Source: Cristatella mucedo
Lineage: Eukaryota > Bryozoa > Phylactolaemata > Cristatellidae
Reading direction: 5' to 3'
Assembly (NCBI GenBank): GCA_009760855.2
Contig: WPIO01000041.1
Span: 3,302,501 to 3,364,500, forward strand
Length of the DNA stretch: 62,000 bases
Shown in pieces: positions 11,060 to 23,606 of this stretch (the first letter of the stretch is position 1; the number at the start of each line of letters is the position of its first letter). A program made the position numbers and the translations under genes. Under the pieces are notes generated by a model, which had not been told where the DNA came from, searched no databases, and was given only the letters and a program-made list of their open reading frames with translations.

Positions 11060-11660
11060 CCAAGATGATGTGTGGGCACGAGGAGGCTGATATTAGTCCA
11101 ATGGTTGAGCTGGAGCGTGAAGGAGGAAGCGGAAGGAGGAGCGTAGCGTGGAGGACGAGCGTAGCGAGCCGTGCTGCGCTCTGCTGCTTTGGCTAGTACT
11201 TTGGCGCGCATGCGCAGCCACTGCTGCCTACTCGATCGCTTGCCCAGCTGCGAGGTCAATCGAAATAGAGGTCGCACACGACCGAACCCACGCCTGTGCT
11301 GTTGCGGCAGACGATGCACACTTCGCTCCGGCCGCCTGCGCTGAGCGGATGCGCCTTTCTCCGCCTGCCGAAATGATTAGTCGTGAGCCTGACTACGTTG
11401 ATTATCCCACAACGAACGCGCATACCCGCACGCACTCGTTTGCACAAACACTAGTGCTCATTAATCGGGAGCCGCCGCATCTCTTTCAGCAAAAAAGAAC
11501 ACAGAGATTTAAGTTTCTTGGACTAATAGATCAGTATATCAGCAGCATATTTAGGCCTATCTTAGCAGGCTTAATTTTTGGTAGCTCTGGCGAAACAGAG
11601 TTGAAGTAGTACAGTCCACAAACAATCTGGGAGCAGGTAAGATCATTCCTGAACCTATTG
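11060..11660. other. GC-rich segment with one 153-codon open frame, not called as a gene
   Basis: The open frame 11148-11609 (+) starts with a hydrophobic stretch, but the rest has no recognisable domain, drifts into AT-rich sequence and shows no splice or composition support. I treat it as chance. Confidence 0.35.
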
Positions 11661-11918
11661 CGGTAAGCTGCCCCTAATCTGACTGACGGACCAAAAGGGA
11701 TTGGTTCCAGTGAAGTAGAATTCTCTAGAATAACAAGTCGTCCGTCAGTCGCTCGTTACGAGATTACACAAATTAATGATCAACGGTGATGGCCATCCAA
11801 TTGAACCTGAGATTAATGATACAAAGTCGCTGATTCATTGAGCATTGCCACTTTGAGTACAAAAAGCTGTTCGGGCGTTTGTTGTCACTTAGTTTGCAGA
11901 ATTGGCTGACATCAACGA

Positions 11919-12069
<151 letters not shown>

Positions 12070-12267
12070 ACCTTGAACACAAGAGTTAAATGTCGTGTCT
12101 ATTGCGACACCTGACCATGCATGCTTGAATTAACATAGTCATTTAAAAATTCCATAAACGATAACATACAATTCTCAGAATAATAAAGGTAGATTTGTTG
12201 GTTAAACGTGTAAAAAGCGACTGGCAAAGTTCTACTGCTGTTGAGTTCGAAACCGGATGTTTAATGT

Positions 12268-12365
12268 CTTTAATAATAATAATAATGCACTTGATAAAGC
12301 GCCCTCAAAGAACTCAATCTCTTTCTGGGCGCTTTACATTTGCTTCAAAGGAAAACGCGATTGCG
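12268..12365 (-). mobile_element. LINE A 3' end
   Basis: AATAATAATAATGCACTTGA at 12271 and the hairpin complement up to about 12340. Confidence 0.85.
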
Positions 12366-12749
12366 ATTACGATATCTGAGTCGTTGCACACTAGTCACGT
12401 GGCTACCGAGATGTAAAGAAATAATCAAAATTAGAAATACAATTATGATTTAAATTTCTATCGTTATATAGATTAAAAAGAAACAAAAGATAGCTAGCAT
12501 GAGTTCCAGGTTTTTCCATGAATTGCTCTATGAGTTTTTCCAGAGGAGCTTACTCTACCAGTGGAAGATCGGCGGAACTCTCACAATAAAGCATGCAAAT
12601 TAGCAAGCACCTTTTAGTCTGGAATTGAAGCCACTCGCTCTACAGGAGCAAAAGCTTCCGCGCTTGTCTAATAAGATCTGCTCAGACATGATGACTAAGG
12701 GAGAGTCTCTCAGCTAGTTCTGCAAGATTTCTTGGTTGCAATTTATGCC

Positions 12750-12870
12750 ATAGAGCATCTGTAAAGTGTTTAAAAAGAGATTCATGATTCATTTCTGTGA
12801 GAGTGCAGTTCAAATTTATTAGTATTACCATTGCTATTATTATTGGTATTATTATTATTATTATTAAGTA
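12750..12870 (+). mobile_element. Diverged LINE A 3' end
   Basis: A decayed hairpin (TGTAAAGTGTTTAAAAAGAG at 12759) is followed by ATTATT repeats to 12866. An older copy. Confidence 0.55.
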
Positions 12871-13852
12871 AGTCCTTATAAAGGGCTAAGCGTCTCGATC
12901 GGTAGTCATTGACATTGCAATGCTGTGGTTAAGGTTTATCTTAGTAGGGGGATGTGAGAACATAGATACCAACGGCCTGCGGAAATCCGATAAGCCCTTG
13001 ATGAATATGGCATCCCAGAGACCGGCTCTAGGCGCACATATTTTCAAAATAGTATGCTCTCTACATTACCGGTGTAATCGCTATGCAAAACCACCCGGGT
13101 TTATATACGCAGGCTGCAAACTCAGCTTCCGCTTCCGCTTTGATCCCTCTTAGCTTACTGCTTCCGAAGACTCTCTAAAAAAATACCGGCTTTTATTCTC
13201 GTCAATCGCACTTTAACTTCAGTGTACTAAAGCTATAAATTGAATCACGCCTTGAGACCGACGCCATAGTTCCTGGCAAATGTGCAGTTACTCGGAAAGT
13301 GAAAACGCTCACGCTCTAAATTTGGCTCAGCCAGTATCTCCCTGCAGGATTTCGGATGGCACATTTGAAAAGAACCATGGCTAGATTATCGCATCAGCTC
13401 GAAAGTCAAGCGTGACCACTTCCAGTTCAGTGATACCGCATAGTCTCTGGGCGTGTATAGAGCGCGACACCGATGCGGAGCTATTCTAATCGTTTCTGGT
13501 ATCCCGTCGAGACTCTTTTTTCATCTTCGTCGAAATATTCACTCCTCGTACGACATCTGCTGCCTGCTCAACAAGCCGCTTACAGGCGGTGCCAAGCCCG
13601 AAAGCCAAGCTTGCTCGATTCGCCACCGTCGCACCTGTGTCATTCCAACGCGCTTCTTCCAGACCTTCAGCGGCTCTCCATCCAGCAGCCACCGAATTCA
13701 AGGTTCCGGTCCCCCAGGTCCGTTCGTTTTTCAGTCCGACTGACTCACTGAGGAGACTTGGTAACTAAGTGGTGCGACGTGGCAGCCTAACCATCGACGT
13801 CAGACGAGCAGACGAGCGGCCGAGTTTTGCACGAGTCACAGACGAACAGCTG
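12871..13852. other. Non-repeat segment, no gene recognised
   Basis: Contains short open frames around 13453-13751 on both strands without domain matches. Nothing else seen. Confidence 0.4.
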
Positions 13853-14082
13853 TAACGTATCTCCGTCTGTAACTTCACAAAGCCACAAAGTCTATGTGGG
13901 TTTTACGCAGGGGAGTTTTGTGTAGGGCACTCGTAGCCTCAGCCGCTTTTGGTAGGCATTCGGTATTAAGCAGACGTCATCTAGCGAAAAAAGAGAAAGT
14001 GGGAAGCGTAGCAGAGTCAGGAGAGCAGTTGAGGTAGTGAGTAGCATGGAAGTAGCAGCTCAGGACCGCTGGAAAGAACGAG
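13853..14082 (-). mobile_element. LINE B 3' fragment
   Basis: GTAACGTATCTCCGTCTGTA terminus at 13854, then the conserved AGAAAGTGGGAAGCGTAGCA block. It stops at a GC-rich junction at 14082. Confidence 0.8.
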
Positions 14083-14269
14083 TCTGTCGCGGCCGGGCCC
14101 ACGAGGTGCCCACTCTGACCTTGGCTCGGGTGACATAGCTGTACAAAACTTAGTACCTGTACCAGACTGCCCCCAGACCTGGTCTCTCGGCCGGGCGCCC
14201 GAACGAGCCAGCGCCCAGCTCTGCCCTGCTTCCCTCGAACGGCCCAAAACCCTGTCGCAGGCTGCTCGC

Positions 14270-14425
14270 CGCCACTCTGGCGTAACCCGGATGTGAATGA
14301 GCTCGCCTTTAACGACCCAGGTCTATGCGAACGTATTTGACGACCGAGGTTGTGCGCTTGAGCCCCGTGCGCACGAATAGAGATTGAGTTCTCTCAGGGT
14401 TCTATGCGAATGAAATTTATATAGT
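14270..14425 (+). mobile_element. SINE2 copy
   Basis: Head with AATGAGCTCGCCTTTAACGA at 14295, B box region GGTTGTGCGCTTGAGCCCC at 14347, and the hairpin-like tail ATAGAGATTGAGTTCTCTCA at 14377. Confidence 0.7.
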
Positions 14426-14616
14426 TTTTAGCAGTGCCTCCATACAGCCTCAAATAATTCAGAGACCCTGCCTGCAGTTCTTATGCATCTAAAGCCAGAA
14501 ACGAATGCAGTCCTAAAAAACTAAATCTCCTAAATCTGAGAGCTTCACAGCTCGCTACAAGACTAGCAATAGCCAAGGTTTAATTGCATGCGTGATATTG
14601 TGCTTAGACTAACACG

Positions 14617-14760
14617 AATACAATTTATCTTCGTCCGTAGCTACACTAAGCCACAGAGACTACGTGCGTGTTACACAGAAGAGTTCTGGTAGCCCAAGCG
14701 GCTTTCCGTACGCATTCGGTAGCCAACAGACTCCAACTCACGAGAAAAAGCACACACGAA
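14617..14760 (-). mobile_element. LINE B terminal fragment
   Basis: Terminus TATCTTCGTCCGTAGCTACA at 14627 and the GGCTTTCCGTACGCATTCGG block at 14700. Confidence 0.7.
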
Positions 14761-15231
14761 TCATACTTAGGCCAGCTCGCAAAAGCCGGCCACAGGAATG
14801 GTGCACCATGGGCTCCTGGTTAGAAGGACTCCTGGATGGTAACAGGCACTGCATCAGTCCAGAGTGTTTATGCACGCACGTCATGCAGCTGGGACAACAG
14901 AGGCATACTCACTTAGGAACCGAACTTATTGCTTAGTTACTGGTCAACCACTCATTCAATTATTTTGTATACGAATGGCAGAAGGGAGATGAAACGACGG
15001 TTGCTGAAGTTCTAAAAATCTATTAGGGTTTTTACTGAGTGGCCCGATAGCAGCAGCAATTTTGAGATGGGTTGACCGAATTTACCGGTAAGCAAGGACA
15101 TATTTACAATACTTGCTATATATTACTGACAGTAGCAGGTTTGTGAACCTCGTACGGAGAACTGTGGGAGCAACATCGAGAGGAATATTGATCATACGAA
15201 CCGGGGAGAGAATTTGAGCAATGAGTTCATT
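14761..15231. other. No gene or repeat recognised
   Basis: Short open frames only. Confidence 0.4.
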
Positions 15232-15410
15232 GTGCATGCTGACTCTGAGCATGTCACCCCTAACCATGTTATTCATTTCGTTTGTTTGTCAAGCATGATT
15301 TTACTCACCATTCAATTGCATTTCCCTTTGCAGAAAATGTAAAGCGCCCAGAGAGAGATTAGGTTCTCTGAGGGCGCTTTATCAAGTGCATAATTATTAT
15401 TGTTATAATT
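15232..15410 (+). mobile_element. LINE A 3' UTR and tail
   Basis: GCATGCTGACTCTGAGCATG block at 15235, hairpin at 15340-15380, AATTATTATTG tail. Confidence 0.85.
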
Positions 15411-15624
15411 ATTCAATGGCAGCAGTAACTTTGCAGTACAAGAGAGAGAGACGAAAAGCGGGGTGACAAGGGGTGACAGTCTTGCAAGAGCATCAGTGAG
15501 GGGATTGAACTCCCTAAAATACGTTCTATTTACGTGCATTTACATTTGGTGAACAGGCCTCCGAAGTTACCTTTGGAATCGCTCGACGGTATGCTAGCAA
15601 GTGAGCCGTTAGGAAAATGGTCAT

Positions 15625-16018
15625 CGAAGCCTCAAGTCGTTTGGAGACCGTACGTTTAATTAGTGTGCTCCCACGGCCTGAAACTCCCACCCGACTTGCG
15701 GCACGACATCCGCTGACTTGATCGCATTCAAAAAGAAATTTAAAAGGCACCTATTCATGACAGCCTTTAGTGGGTCCCGTGATTTATCCTTTACGTGCTT
15801 ATGCGTGCTGACACTGTGCATGCTGCAACTAACCGCGCTTGCATGCTGACCCTGTGCATGTCACCCCTAACCAAGTCATTCATGAAGTTTATCAAGCATG
15901 CAATTTTTCCACTCACCATTCGATCATGTTTCTTTTGCAGCAAATGTAAAGCGCCTAGAAAGAGATTGAGTTCCCTGACGGCGCTTTATCAAGTTCATTA
16001 TTATCATTATCATTATTG
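15625..16018 (+). mobile_element. LINE A 3' fragment
   Basis: Covers the end of the coding region (GDRTFN..S-like reading at 15645 and TFKKKFKRHLF-like at 15727), the 3' UTR and the hairpin at 15947-15987, ending in TTATTATCATTATC. Confidence 0.8.
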
Positions 16019-16639
16019 TCGATAATGAAAATTAAAACTTTTCGATCAGTTATTTCTCTATGCAATTTGGACTTTGCGTTAGCTAAATTAGATTGATGCG
16101 AACAACAATTATTCTAAAATGACAAGCGGGAGACTGAGTCCGGCGGACCTTCTGTCGTCTTTTTATTTACACGTTTAGAACTCCTTGCTTTCTATTTGTC
16201 TGTTGTATTCAAAAAGGCTGCTTGGCGTAGACGGACCTATGGTTTTATGCAGAGGTACACACTCGTCTGGGACATTTGGGAGTGTCATGCCGTAGCGTTT
16301 CAACACGGAGGGAAGGTCAGCAGGGGTCAACGTAGCAGGGTCAAGCAGAAGAAGAGCATCGGACTAAAGCCTGCTGCGGACTGGATCAATGTCAACCTTA
16401 AAAATAGAACATTTTTATCACACCCAACAGTAATCAAATATCTTTGCGGACTCTTTAAATATGCTTTGAAGGAGGCGCTTCAATGATTAACCATTTAAAT
16501 GCGTGGCAGACTACCGCGCACGAGCTCAAAAATGGTGGTGGTGCACGGACCCAACCACAGCTGCGTAAGGAGATTTTGTGGGTATTTTAGCTTCATGTCA
16601 AATGTTGTCGAGTCAGTCGTGGGGTGACATCAGTCCGGA
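16019..16639. other. No gene or repeat recognised
   Basis: One 96-codon open frame at 16196-16486 has no recognisable domain and no context; not called. Confidence 0.4.
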
Positions 16640-17530
16640 GTAAGTTTAAGGTTTTGCGAGCATAAGTAAAGATTGCTCGGTCTCCAAAGAGATTTTAGTT
16701 AGCTCCAGGTACATATAAAGTGCTTATTCGGAAGAGGCTAGCTCGGTAGGATGCCTAGCCTGATTAGGAATTACTTGTACATGCAAGGCGAATTAGGAGA
16801 ATAAAAGGACCTAAAAGTGAGTGACACAACCTTGAATTTGGTGCGCTGCTTAATTGGGAGCTGAAGTGACGTGTGGCAACTGCAAAGCTCACCAAATACA
16901 AGCCAGCTGCAGGATTAAAAAAATGTAAGTTCCTGATTGTAAAAGCCCGTAAACCAGCAAGCTGTGAGTTACAAAAGTCTGGACCAGATGTCGCAGATGC
17001 ATAGACCAATTTGGATGAAGTATCACTGTCTACGCAGGCCCAAGTTTTTCCTGTGTTACGTTGCTGAAAGTAGGCAGGCTTGACTGTGGAGCTGATGTAG
17101 CCGTCAAGTGATAGGTCTCTGAAATAGCACAAAAGTCTATTCAAGGTGACATGAATGCATTTGCTAGTTTGGATACGATGTCCTGATCTAAGCAAGCCTG
17201 AAGGTTTGCATTGCTGCTTAGGTGACACCAGGCTGATTCGACTGCTGCGAAGCGAATGTAGATTTTTTCCATCTTGTGAAAAGCCATTAGCTAAAAGAAA
17301 CACGTGCAAAGGCTATAGGAGACGTGCATCAGAGATATGCTACGGGAGATATGCTGGTTGAACCAATATGTTGGATTAGGCTTTCTAATTTCTCAGCAAT
17401 GCTTGATTTATCTCGGATGCATTGGAATGGGTTTTATCGTCATTGTTCAAGAAGTTTTGCAGCAATCCAAGTGAAAATATCGGCAACACATACTGCAATG
17501 AAGCTGAGAGAGTTTGAGATGCTGGAAGTC
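16640..17530 (-). mobile_element. LINE A fragment, reverse transcriptase C-terminal region
   Basis: Minus strand translation contains DLSLDGYISSTVKPAYFQ and TSSKLVYA..SGPDFCNSQLAG, diverged counterparts of DLSLDDHISSTVKSAYFQ and SRLDFCNSLLTG in the intact copy. Further upstream (about 17360-17500) a LNSL...DI..W.AA segment remains. It lacks the 3' UTR, so both ends are lost. Confidence 0.75.
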
Positions 17531-18035
17531 TGAAAAAAATCAAAGTAGAAGTGCAGTTTTGTGTCACCTGCATGCAAATAATGAAAGCGTAGATATTTCA
17601 GGAACATTAAATCAGCAAGAGTGACGGTATACAGTAATCAATTTTACTAGTGAAAGGTCATTTATATAACATCCCAAGAGAGATAATCGCTGTTCATGCG
17701 CTTAAAAACTCACTGCGAGAGAATAAATAAAAAAGGGTTAATTATATGCAAGGTATCGTGCTTAGACGGGAATCACACGTCGACCTAAAACGAAAGCATG
17801 GCGCACGCCATAATTCCAAGGCTCACCAGATGAACATGGGCCCTTGACATTGATTCTCTGAATTATCCATCCGATATACAACATAAACCATTGTAGTCAA
17901 AGTACCTGAAATGCCTTATCGATCAAGACGAAAGGCTCTTGAGACCAAAGTACGAGTTCCTGAGCAGTTCAAGGTTATGCATTCGAGCAGTGCTGACTCT
18001 GGAGTCCTCTAAATCTCTCAAATTAAGTTCTCCTT
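17531..18035. other. AT-rich, nothing recognised
   Basis: No open frame or repeat family seen. Confidence 0.4.
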
Positions 18036-18038
18036 TTA

Positions 18039-18087
<49 letters not shown>
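18036..18087. repeat. (TA)n microsatellite
   Basis: TA alternation with one ATACATAT interruption near 18060. It abuts the SINE2 tail, from which it may have grown. Confidence 0.9.
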
Positions 18088-18235
18088 CAATTTATTATTA
18101 GGCACCCTAAGAGAACTGAATTTCTGTTCAAGCACTTCACATGTGCTACGGGGGTCGAGCCTCGGTCATTAAATACATTAACCATAACCTCGGTCAAGGC
18201 GAGCTTCTTAACCACTGTGTTCAACCGGCGCCGAA
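18088..18235 (-). mobile_element. SINE2 copy
   Basis: Hairpin complement AGGCACCCTAAGAGAACTGA at 18100, B box complement near 18155, A box complement TTAACCACTGTGTTCAACC near 18208. Confidence 0.75.
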
Positions 18236-18859
18236 CGATTTCTTTTGTTGCTGCGTGCATTCTGATATTTTCTATCCAAACATGCCTCGCACCTTCGTTT
18301 TGTTGCTCATATTCTGCCCTGCTCTCAAAAACGGCTCGAAGCCGGCAATCAGCCCAGCTCGGCGTACGGACCGTATTAAAGCCATCAATTTTTATACACT
18401 GCTCGGTCATGTGAGCGCACTGTCAATCCTCTGAGCACGCAAGGTCTGGGAACGTGACATGTGGGCACATAATGCCTGGCCACGTGACACGCACAGGTCG
18501 CGTAGGCGTGCTAGCGGTGACTGAGGTGGTAGACCTAAATGCCAGTTCTGGCTATGGCCCCCAAATATTGGCTCTATACTTGCTCTCGATTTGTCGATAT
18601 TAAAAGAAATACTTTAATCTCGATTCTCCTTGTGCAGCTTAATAAGAACCAGGTGTCGTACATGCTGTTGACGGGTTAGCTCTGCATGCTGCTGCTGTGA
18701 ATTGCTGCCTACTCTGAGGCCAGTGTTAAAAGCACGTGACTGGACGCTTCGTGATCGTGAGTGAGTCGAACGGCAATAAGTCAGTAGCCAACAGCCCGCA
18801 ATGGCGCACCAAGCAATCGCACGGCATTTGCTAACCGTTTACGAGGAGGCTAATAAAAA
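18236..18859. other. No gene recognised
   Basis: A 97-codon open frame (18141-18434) overlaps the SINE2 and has no domain. Nothing else seen. Confidence 0.4.
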
Positions 18860-18985
18860 TGATATAATTCATTTTTAGAGCACCCTAAGAGAACCAAATC
18901 TCTGTCCAGGTGCTTTACGTATGCCGCAAGGCTTGAGCCTTTGACCTCGGCAGTCTAAATGCGCCTGGCTTAGACGATGAGTCCA
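18860..18985 (-). mobile_element. SINE2 copy
   Basis: TTTTTAGAGCACCCTAAGAG at 18873, B box complement AAGGCTTGAGCCTTTGACCT at 18927, diverged A box at 18960. Confidence 0.7.
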
Positions 18986-19147
18986 GTGCTTCCTACCTGC
19001 TTCCCACCTACTCGAGTCTTTGGTGTATGCGTCATCAAAAGGTCAAGGCGGTCTAGAGCTTGGGGGAGACTTGACGAAGACTCAGCAGCCACGCCCCGTT
19101 CTACTTCTTCAGTCAAGACTCAGGCAAGACTTGACAAGTGGCCATAT

Positions 19148-19305
19148 ATTACTGGGGTCGCGATAGTCCTGGAGGCAAGGTGCTCGCTCTTGACGACCGA
19201 GGTCGTGGATTCGAATCCTTTAATGGACCATTCTTTATTGCTACTACTGCAAGCGTTGGTGACAGCCGTTAAGGCTCTTCTGCCGCTATTCAAATGAATC
19301 CGTTC
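19148..19305 (+). mobile_element. SINE1 copy
   Basis: GACGACCGAGGTCGTGGATTCGAATCC head at about 19192-19218 (arms of the family palindrome plus B box), body GCAAGCGTTGGTGACAGCCG, and a diverged 3' end. Confidence 0.75.
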
Positions 19306-19312
19306 AATCGGC

Positions 19313-19605
19313 TAATATTAATAATAATAATAATTCACTTGATAAAGCGCCCTCAGAGAACTTAATCTCTCTCTAGGCGCTTTACATTTGCTGTAAAGTG
19401 AAATGCAATGGAATTGTAAGTAAAATCATGCTTGAAAAACAAACAAAATAAATAATACGGTTAGGGGTGACATGCACAGGGTCAGCATGCAAATGTGGTT
19501 AGTGACAGCATGCGCAGTGTCAGCACGCATAAGCACGTGAAGGACGAATCACAGGGACCCACTAAATGTTGTCCTAAAAAGATGTGTTTTTAAGTTCTTT
19601 TGTTC
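19313..19605 (-). mobile_element. LINE A 3' fragment
   Basis: AATAATAATAATAATTCACT at 19317, hairpin complement to 19390, the CATGCACAGGGTCAGCATGC block at 19470 and the stop-proximal ACCCACTAAATG at 19557. Confidence 0.85.
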
Positions 19606-20100
19606 ACTAAGAACACCAAATTAATGAAAATTAATATGCATTCACTTTGAAGTTGGAAATAGAAAATTTTAGAAGACTTTCTTGAAGTTGGAAATAGGCA
19701 CCGTTCAGTCCACGCCCACTGCACGGCTTTAAAAGAAAGGGCGGACGACTTAAGAAATCATCGATGCGTTCCAAACTAGTTTCTGCTTATGAGACGCTGA
19801 GCTACTCGGAGTTCTTAAACCGATTTGAGGCGGCTTTTTTCTTAGCTGGTTGAAGCAAACCATTAACAGCGGCAGCCAACTCTAACCTACTGAGTCGCGT
19901 ATAGCCATTGCCTAAATCCCTAGCGAATGGGTAGCAACACTTGGAGCGAGACTGCCGTCTAAACCTCCCACAAAAATAACCACCCAAGTAAGACTCAAGT
20001 AGGTAGGAAGAGAAGCGAGGCGAGCACCGAGCACCGTAACCACCGTGCCAAACTAGGCTAGCAGCGTCCGTCGGCGACTCCGGTAGCATCAGCCACACAC
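19606..20100. other. No gene or repeat recognised
   Basis: Transition from AT-rich to GC-rich DNA. Short open frames only. Confidence 0.4.
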
Positions 20101-22200
20101 AGCGTGCTCATCAGCAGGGTGCGTCAAAGCCTTTTCTCTGTCATGTTTTCGGAATGTCCTCCACTGTATCCGCCGATCTCTAGTCGAGCCTGCCAGCAGT
20201 AAGTCAACGCAGGCGGCGGAAGTCAACGCAGGCGAGGTCAGAGCTCGAAAGAAAAGTTGGAGCCTGAATATGAAGCCACCGATGCATTGCCCTCGCGGTG
20301 CGGCCGTTTGGCAGTACTTGGAGCGCGACAGAGCCGATTCGGCAATACGCAAGAAGCTCGACGACGACCCGACGAAGACGATCGGCCGTAACGTGACGTC
20401 GTGAGCTTCCGCTTCCGCTGACGGGCAGCCATTGGTTAGATACGTGCGTCCAGTATTAGGCGGTCCCTGGCGCTGGCGAGATCGCACTCCGAGTAAGGAT
20501 ATGTTACCGAGGCAATAATAGCAGGAATTTGCCCTTTGTCGCAACCGTTAATAGTGCTCCGGCTATTTTTCTCGGCACCGCCAGGCGTAGCCATCGAGAG
20601 CGGACGCTTTGCGGACGCTTCGAGCGGTCGGGAGGCTCACGAGAAACTTCGCTGCACCCGACAGATCGCGTGAGCGGTGCAGATCGTCAGTGCAGAGCCT
20701 GCACAGCTCTGTTTCGCCGGTGCACACACGGGTTGGACCTTGAGCCGCAGCCGCGGCGGCAAGAGACACGGCTAGCTCCTCCACCCCGTCCGTCGCCATC
20801 GCCCCAGAGTGCACCGCCGGACCTGCCGCAATTGAGCCTAGTGGGCGAGCTTTGGCGTCATAAGCTGGTAGAAATCGCCCAACCGCCATGGAAGATTCAT
20901 TCGAGCCTGCTTAGACAGAGACGCCGCAGCCTGGCTGGTGCGCGCATTCTGGGCATTCCGTCTTAGATTAAAGTAAAGGTTAGACGATATAAACGCATCG
21001 TGCCCCGATGTGCACGGTGCGTCGCCATTTCAGCGCACGAGGCGCAGGCTCGCACTTCGCGGCGACCGCGAGGCCACGAGTTCGAGCCTGCGTTGTTTTG
21101 GGCTAAGACCCAGGAGGGAGTCTTGACTTCTTTACTATCTTGACTTCTGTAGCTGGCTACTCGCATGCCTTTTCGCTTTTGAAATAATGCGCTTCGTGAT
21201 TGGCGGTCAGTGCGGGTTGGCGAGAAAATGGGGCGCTGCCGAAACTGTAACGTTCAGGACAGACAGGCGCGGCTGCACAGTTTTTCGACAAATGTAGGTG
21301 CCTGATTGGGCAGGCCGGTAGATCAGCAAGCGGCGAATTATAACACGACTAGTTCCACCCCTGGGTTTCAATAGAAATATCACTCTTATCCGTCTGACTG
21401 GCTTTGGGTAGACTGTAGGTATCCTTGAAGCTCTGCGTATGGCGTGCTGCTCAACTTTTCTCGCCGCCGGCCCGACGGTGGCACGCGCCGAAGACGCAGA
21501 CGAAGTGACTCCTTCTTCCCGACGCTCGCTGTACACCCAGAGGCTCTGGTCTATCGGTGGCCGACGCTCGAGCCGCCTTCCGCTTCTCTTCATTGCCGCC
21601 GCCGCCGCGCACCGAAAGGCCGCAGCTATCCAGCTGCGGTCTTCCTCGAGCGGCAGCGAGTCGCGCTAGCTCGTGCGGCGGCGTCCATTCAATCCCCTGG
21701 GGGATTGAGCCTGCTTGAGCAAGCCTCGTGCCTTGTTTGCCGAGACATTGTCCGCCCGTTGTTTCGTTCGATCGGACGACCAGTAAAGCCAGCTGACGCA
21801 TTCGCTGCGGAGAGCCTAGCGGAGAAGGCCGGTCAGTCGAAGCCCTGTGGCGGCGGCGGAGGCGGAGGCGGCGGCGGCGGGCCGGAGCGAACGGTTGGAG
21901 AGCGACGCGCCGCTCGACGTACCCTTATGCGATCGACCAGCGAACACCGATCCTTTGACGATGCGGATGCGATGTGGATATTAGCCAGGCGACCCGGGAA
22001 GCCCTGCTTTGTGCCAACCGGTCGGCGGCCGGAGGTCGGGCGGCGGCAGCAGAAGCAACCGATTGAGCACCGGTAAGACGTGGAGACTGCACCGCCAGTG
22101 AGGCGGCGCTGCAGCAGCCGAAGACGGAAGTAAGAGCTGGGACTGCTGGGGCAGAATGTAACGCATCAGGCGTCAGCGCTGCCGCCACTAGTAATGCATG
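20100..22200. other. 2-kb GC-rich, CpG-rich island without an assignable gene
   Basis: Open frames up to 210 codons occur on both strands because stop codons are rare in this composition. The longest (21444-22076, +) is rich in Arg, Ala and a Gly run encoded by (GGC/GGA)n at 21850-21880, with no recognisable domain. The segment could be the first exon or promoter of an unrecognised gene, but I have no positive evidence. Confidence 0.4.
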
Positions 22201-22561
22201 CTGCTGGTGCTGATGCTTCGGTATTATTAATATATGCACGAGGGCCTTCCTTACTTCCTTCCTTCCGTACGAAAAGCAAACGGTAAAAGCTACAGAAGCA
22301 GACCCCGAAGTGGACCAAGGGTTGTGGAAACCTTGACCTCTCCTAGTCCAGGGGGTGGGCCTGCTGATAATGAGAGCGGCTAAAAACGTCAAGCGGCTTG
22401 ATTGAGTCCCGTAGAGAACTTTAAGTAATTTTCTCGTATAGTATTAATACAGACAGTTAATTTTTTACCTAATTCGCTTACATTCAATCTCCATTCACAT
22501 CGCAGCTGGCACTAACCTCTCTCGATGTGGGCTTATTAAGAAAAACGTAATTCAAATGTTG

Positions 22562-23335
22562 TCCATTAGCAAAGGCAAAGTGCAGCTTCTGCAAGAACAG
22601 GTTTGAGCCACAGATGCGCAATATAAAAAATGCTAATGTTGACGATCAACCGTCTCTTCAACTCCACTTGACTAACAACACAGACTACGATTATCACGGC
22701 GATATAACAGATCAGGATAACCAATTTCTTATTTGGAAAGCTATAGGACTTCATTCACTTCTTGCCGACGTACACTGGCTACCAGTCAAGCAACGGATTG
22801 ACTTGAAGGTTTTGTCGCTCACTTTTAGGTCACTTCATTCTTTGGCTCCAGCCTATCTCTCAGATCTACTCCCCCACCAGGCCAAGCATCGTACAGCCCA
22901 CTTTTCGGAATCCAACAGTCTACCAATACCTCGTCCAAACCTGAAATCCTTTGGAGACCATGCATTTAGTTCATATGCTCCCAAAGCCTGGAACTCACTC
23001 CCGACTTGCGTCAGAACATCCCCTGACTTGACCACATTTAAAAAGAAATTAAAAACACACCTATTTAGGGCAGCATTTAGTGGGTACCTGTGATTCGTCC
23101 TTCATTTGCTTATGCGTGCTGACACTGTGCATGCTGAAACTAACCACATTTGCATGCTGACCCTGTGCATGTCACCCCTAACCATGTTATTCATGTTGTT
23201 TGTTTATCAAGCATGATATTACTCACTATTCAATCGTAATTCCTTTAAAGCAAATGTAAAGAGCTTAGACAGAGATTAATTTCTCTGAGGATGCTTCATC
23301 AAGTGCATTATCATTATTATTATTATTATTCATTC
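22562..23335 (+). mobile_element. LINE A fragment with internal deletion
   Basis: 22562-22668 matches the endonuclease-RT linker (MRNIKNANVDDQPSLQL corresponds to MHNPKMLMSTVNHLLN). After an unmatched stretch, the C-terminal part runs from about 22745 (LLADVHWLPVKQRIDLKVLS) to FSGYL, then 3' UTR, hairpin at 23256-23300 and (ATT)n. Confidence 0.85.
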
Positions 23336-23449
23336 CTACGTGGAATCCCTACAGGACGCTTTAGCCTCCATCCCCGACTCAACTGCAACAGGCCTCCTAC
23401 TCAACCTGCTAATCTCGTCTCGAATTTCAACTTAACTTCTAAGTACATA

Positions 23450-23606
23450 TAATTCATTTGTATAATTCATTTGTATAGCGCCCCAAGAGAACTTAATCTC
23501 TATTCAGGCGCTTTACATATGCCTTGGGGCTCGAGCCCACGATCTCAGCCAGAGCTTGGCCGGGGCGAGAGCCTTAACCGCTGGACCAATCTAGCTCGGC
23601 ATAGCT
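23450..23606 (-). mobile_element. SINE2 copy
   Basis: TATAGCGCCCCAAGAGAACT at 23474, B box complement GGGGCTCGAGCCCACGATCT at 23525, A box complement near 23580. One of the least decayed SINE2 copies. Confidence 0.85.

Noticed and set aside
11148-11609. 153-codon open frame with a signal-like start
   Set aside because: Hydrophobic start could be chance; the rest has no recognisable domain and crosses a sharp composition change.
21444-22076. 210-codon open frame in the GC-rich island
   Set aside because: Arg/Ala/Gly-rich low-complexity product with a Gly run, competing frames on the other strand, no domain and no splice context.
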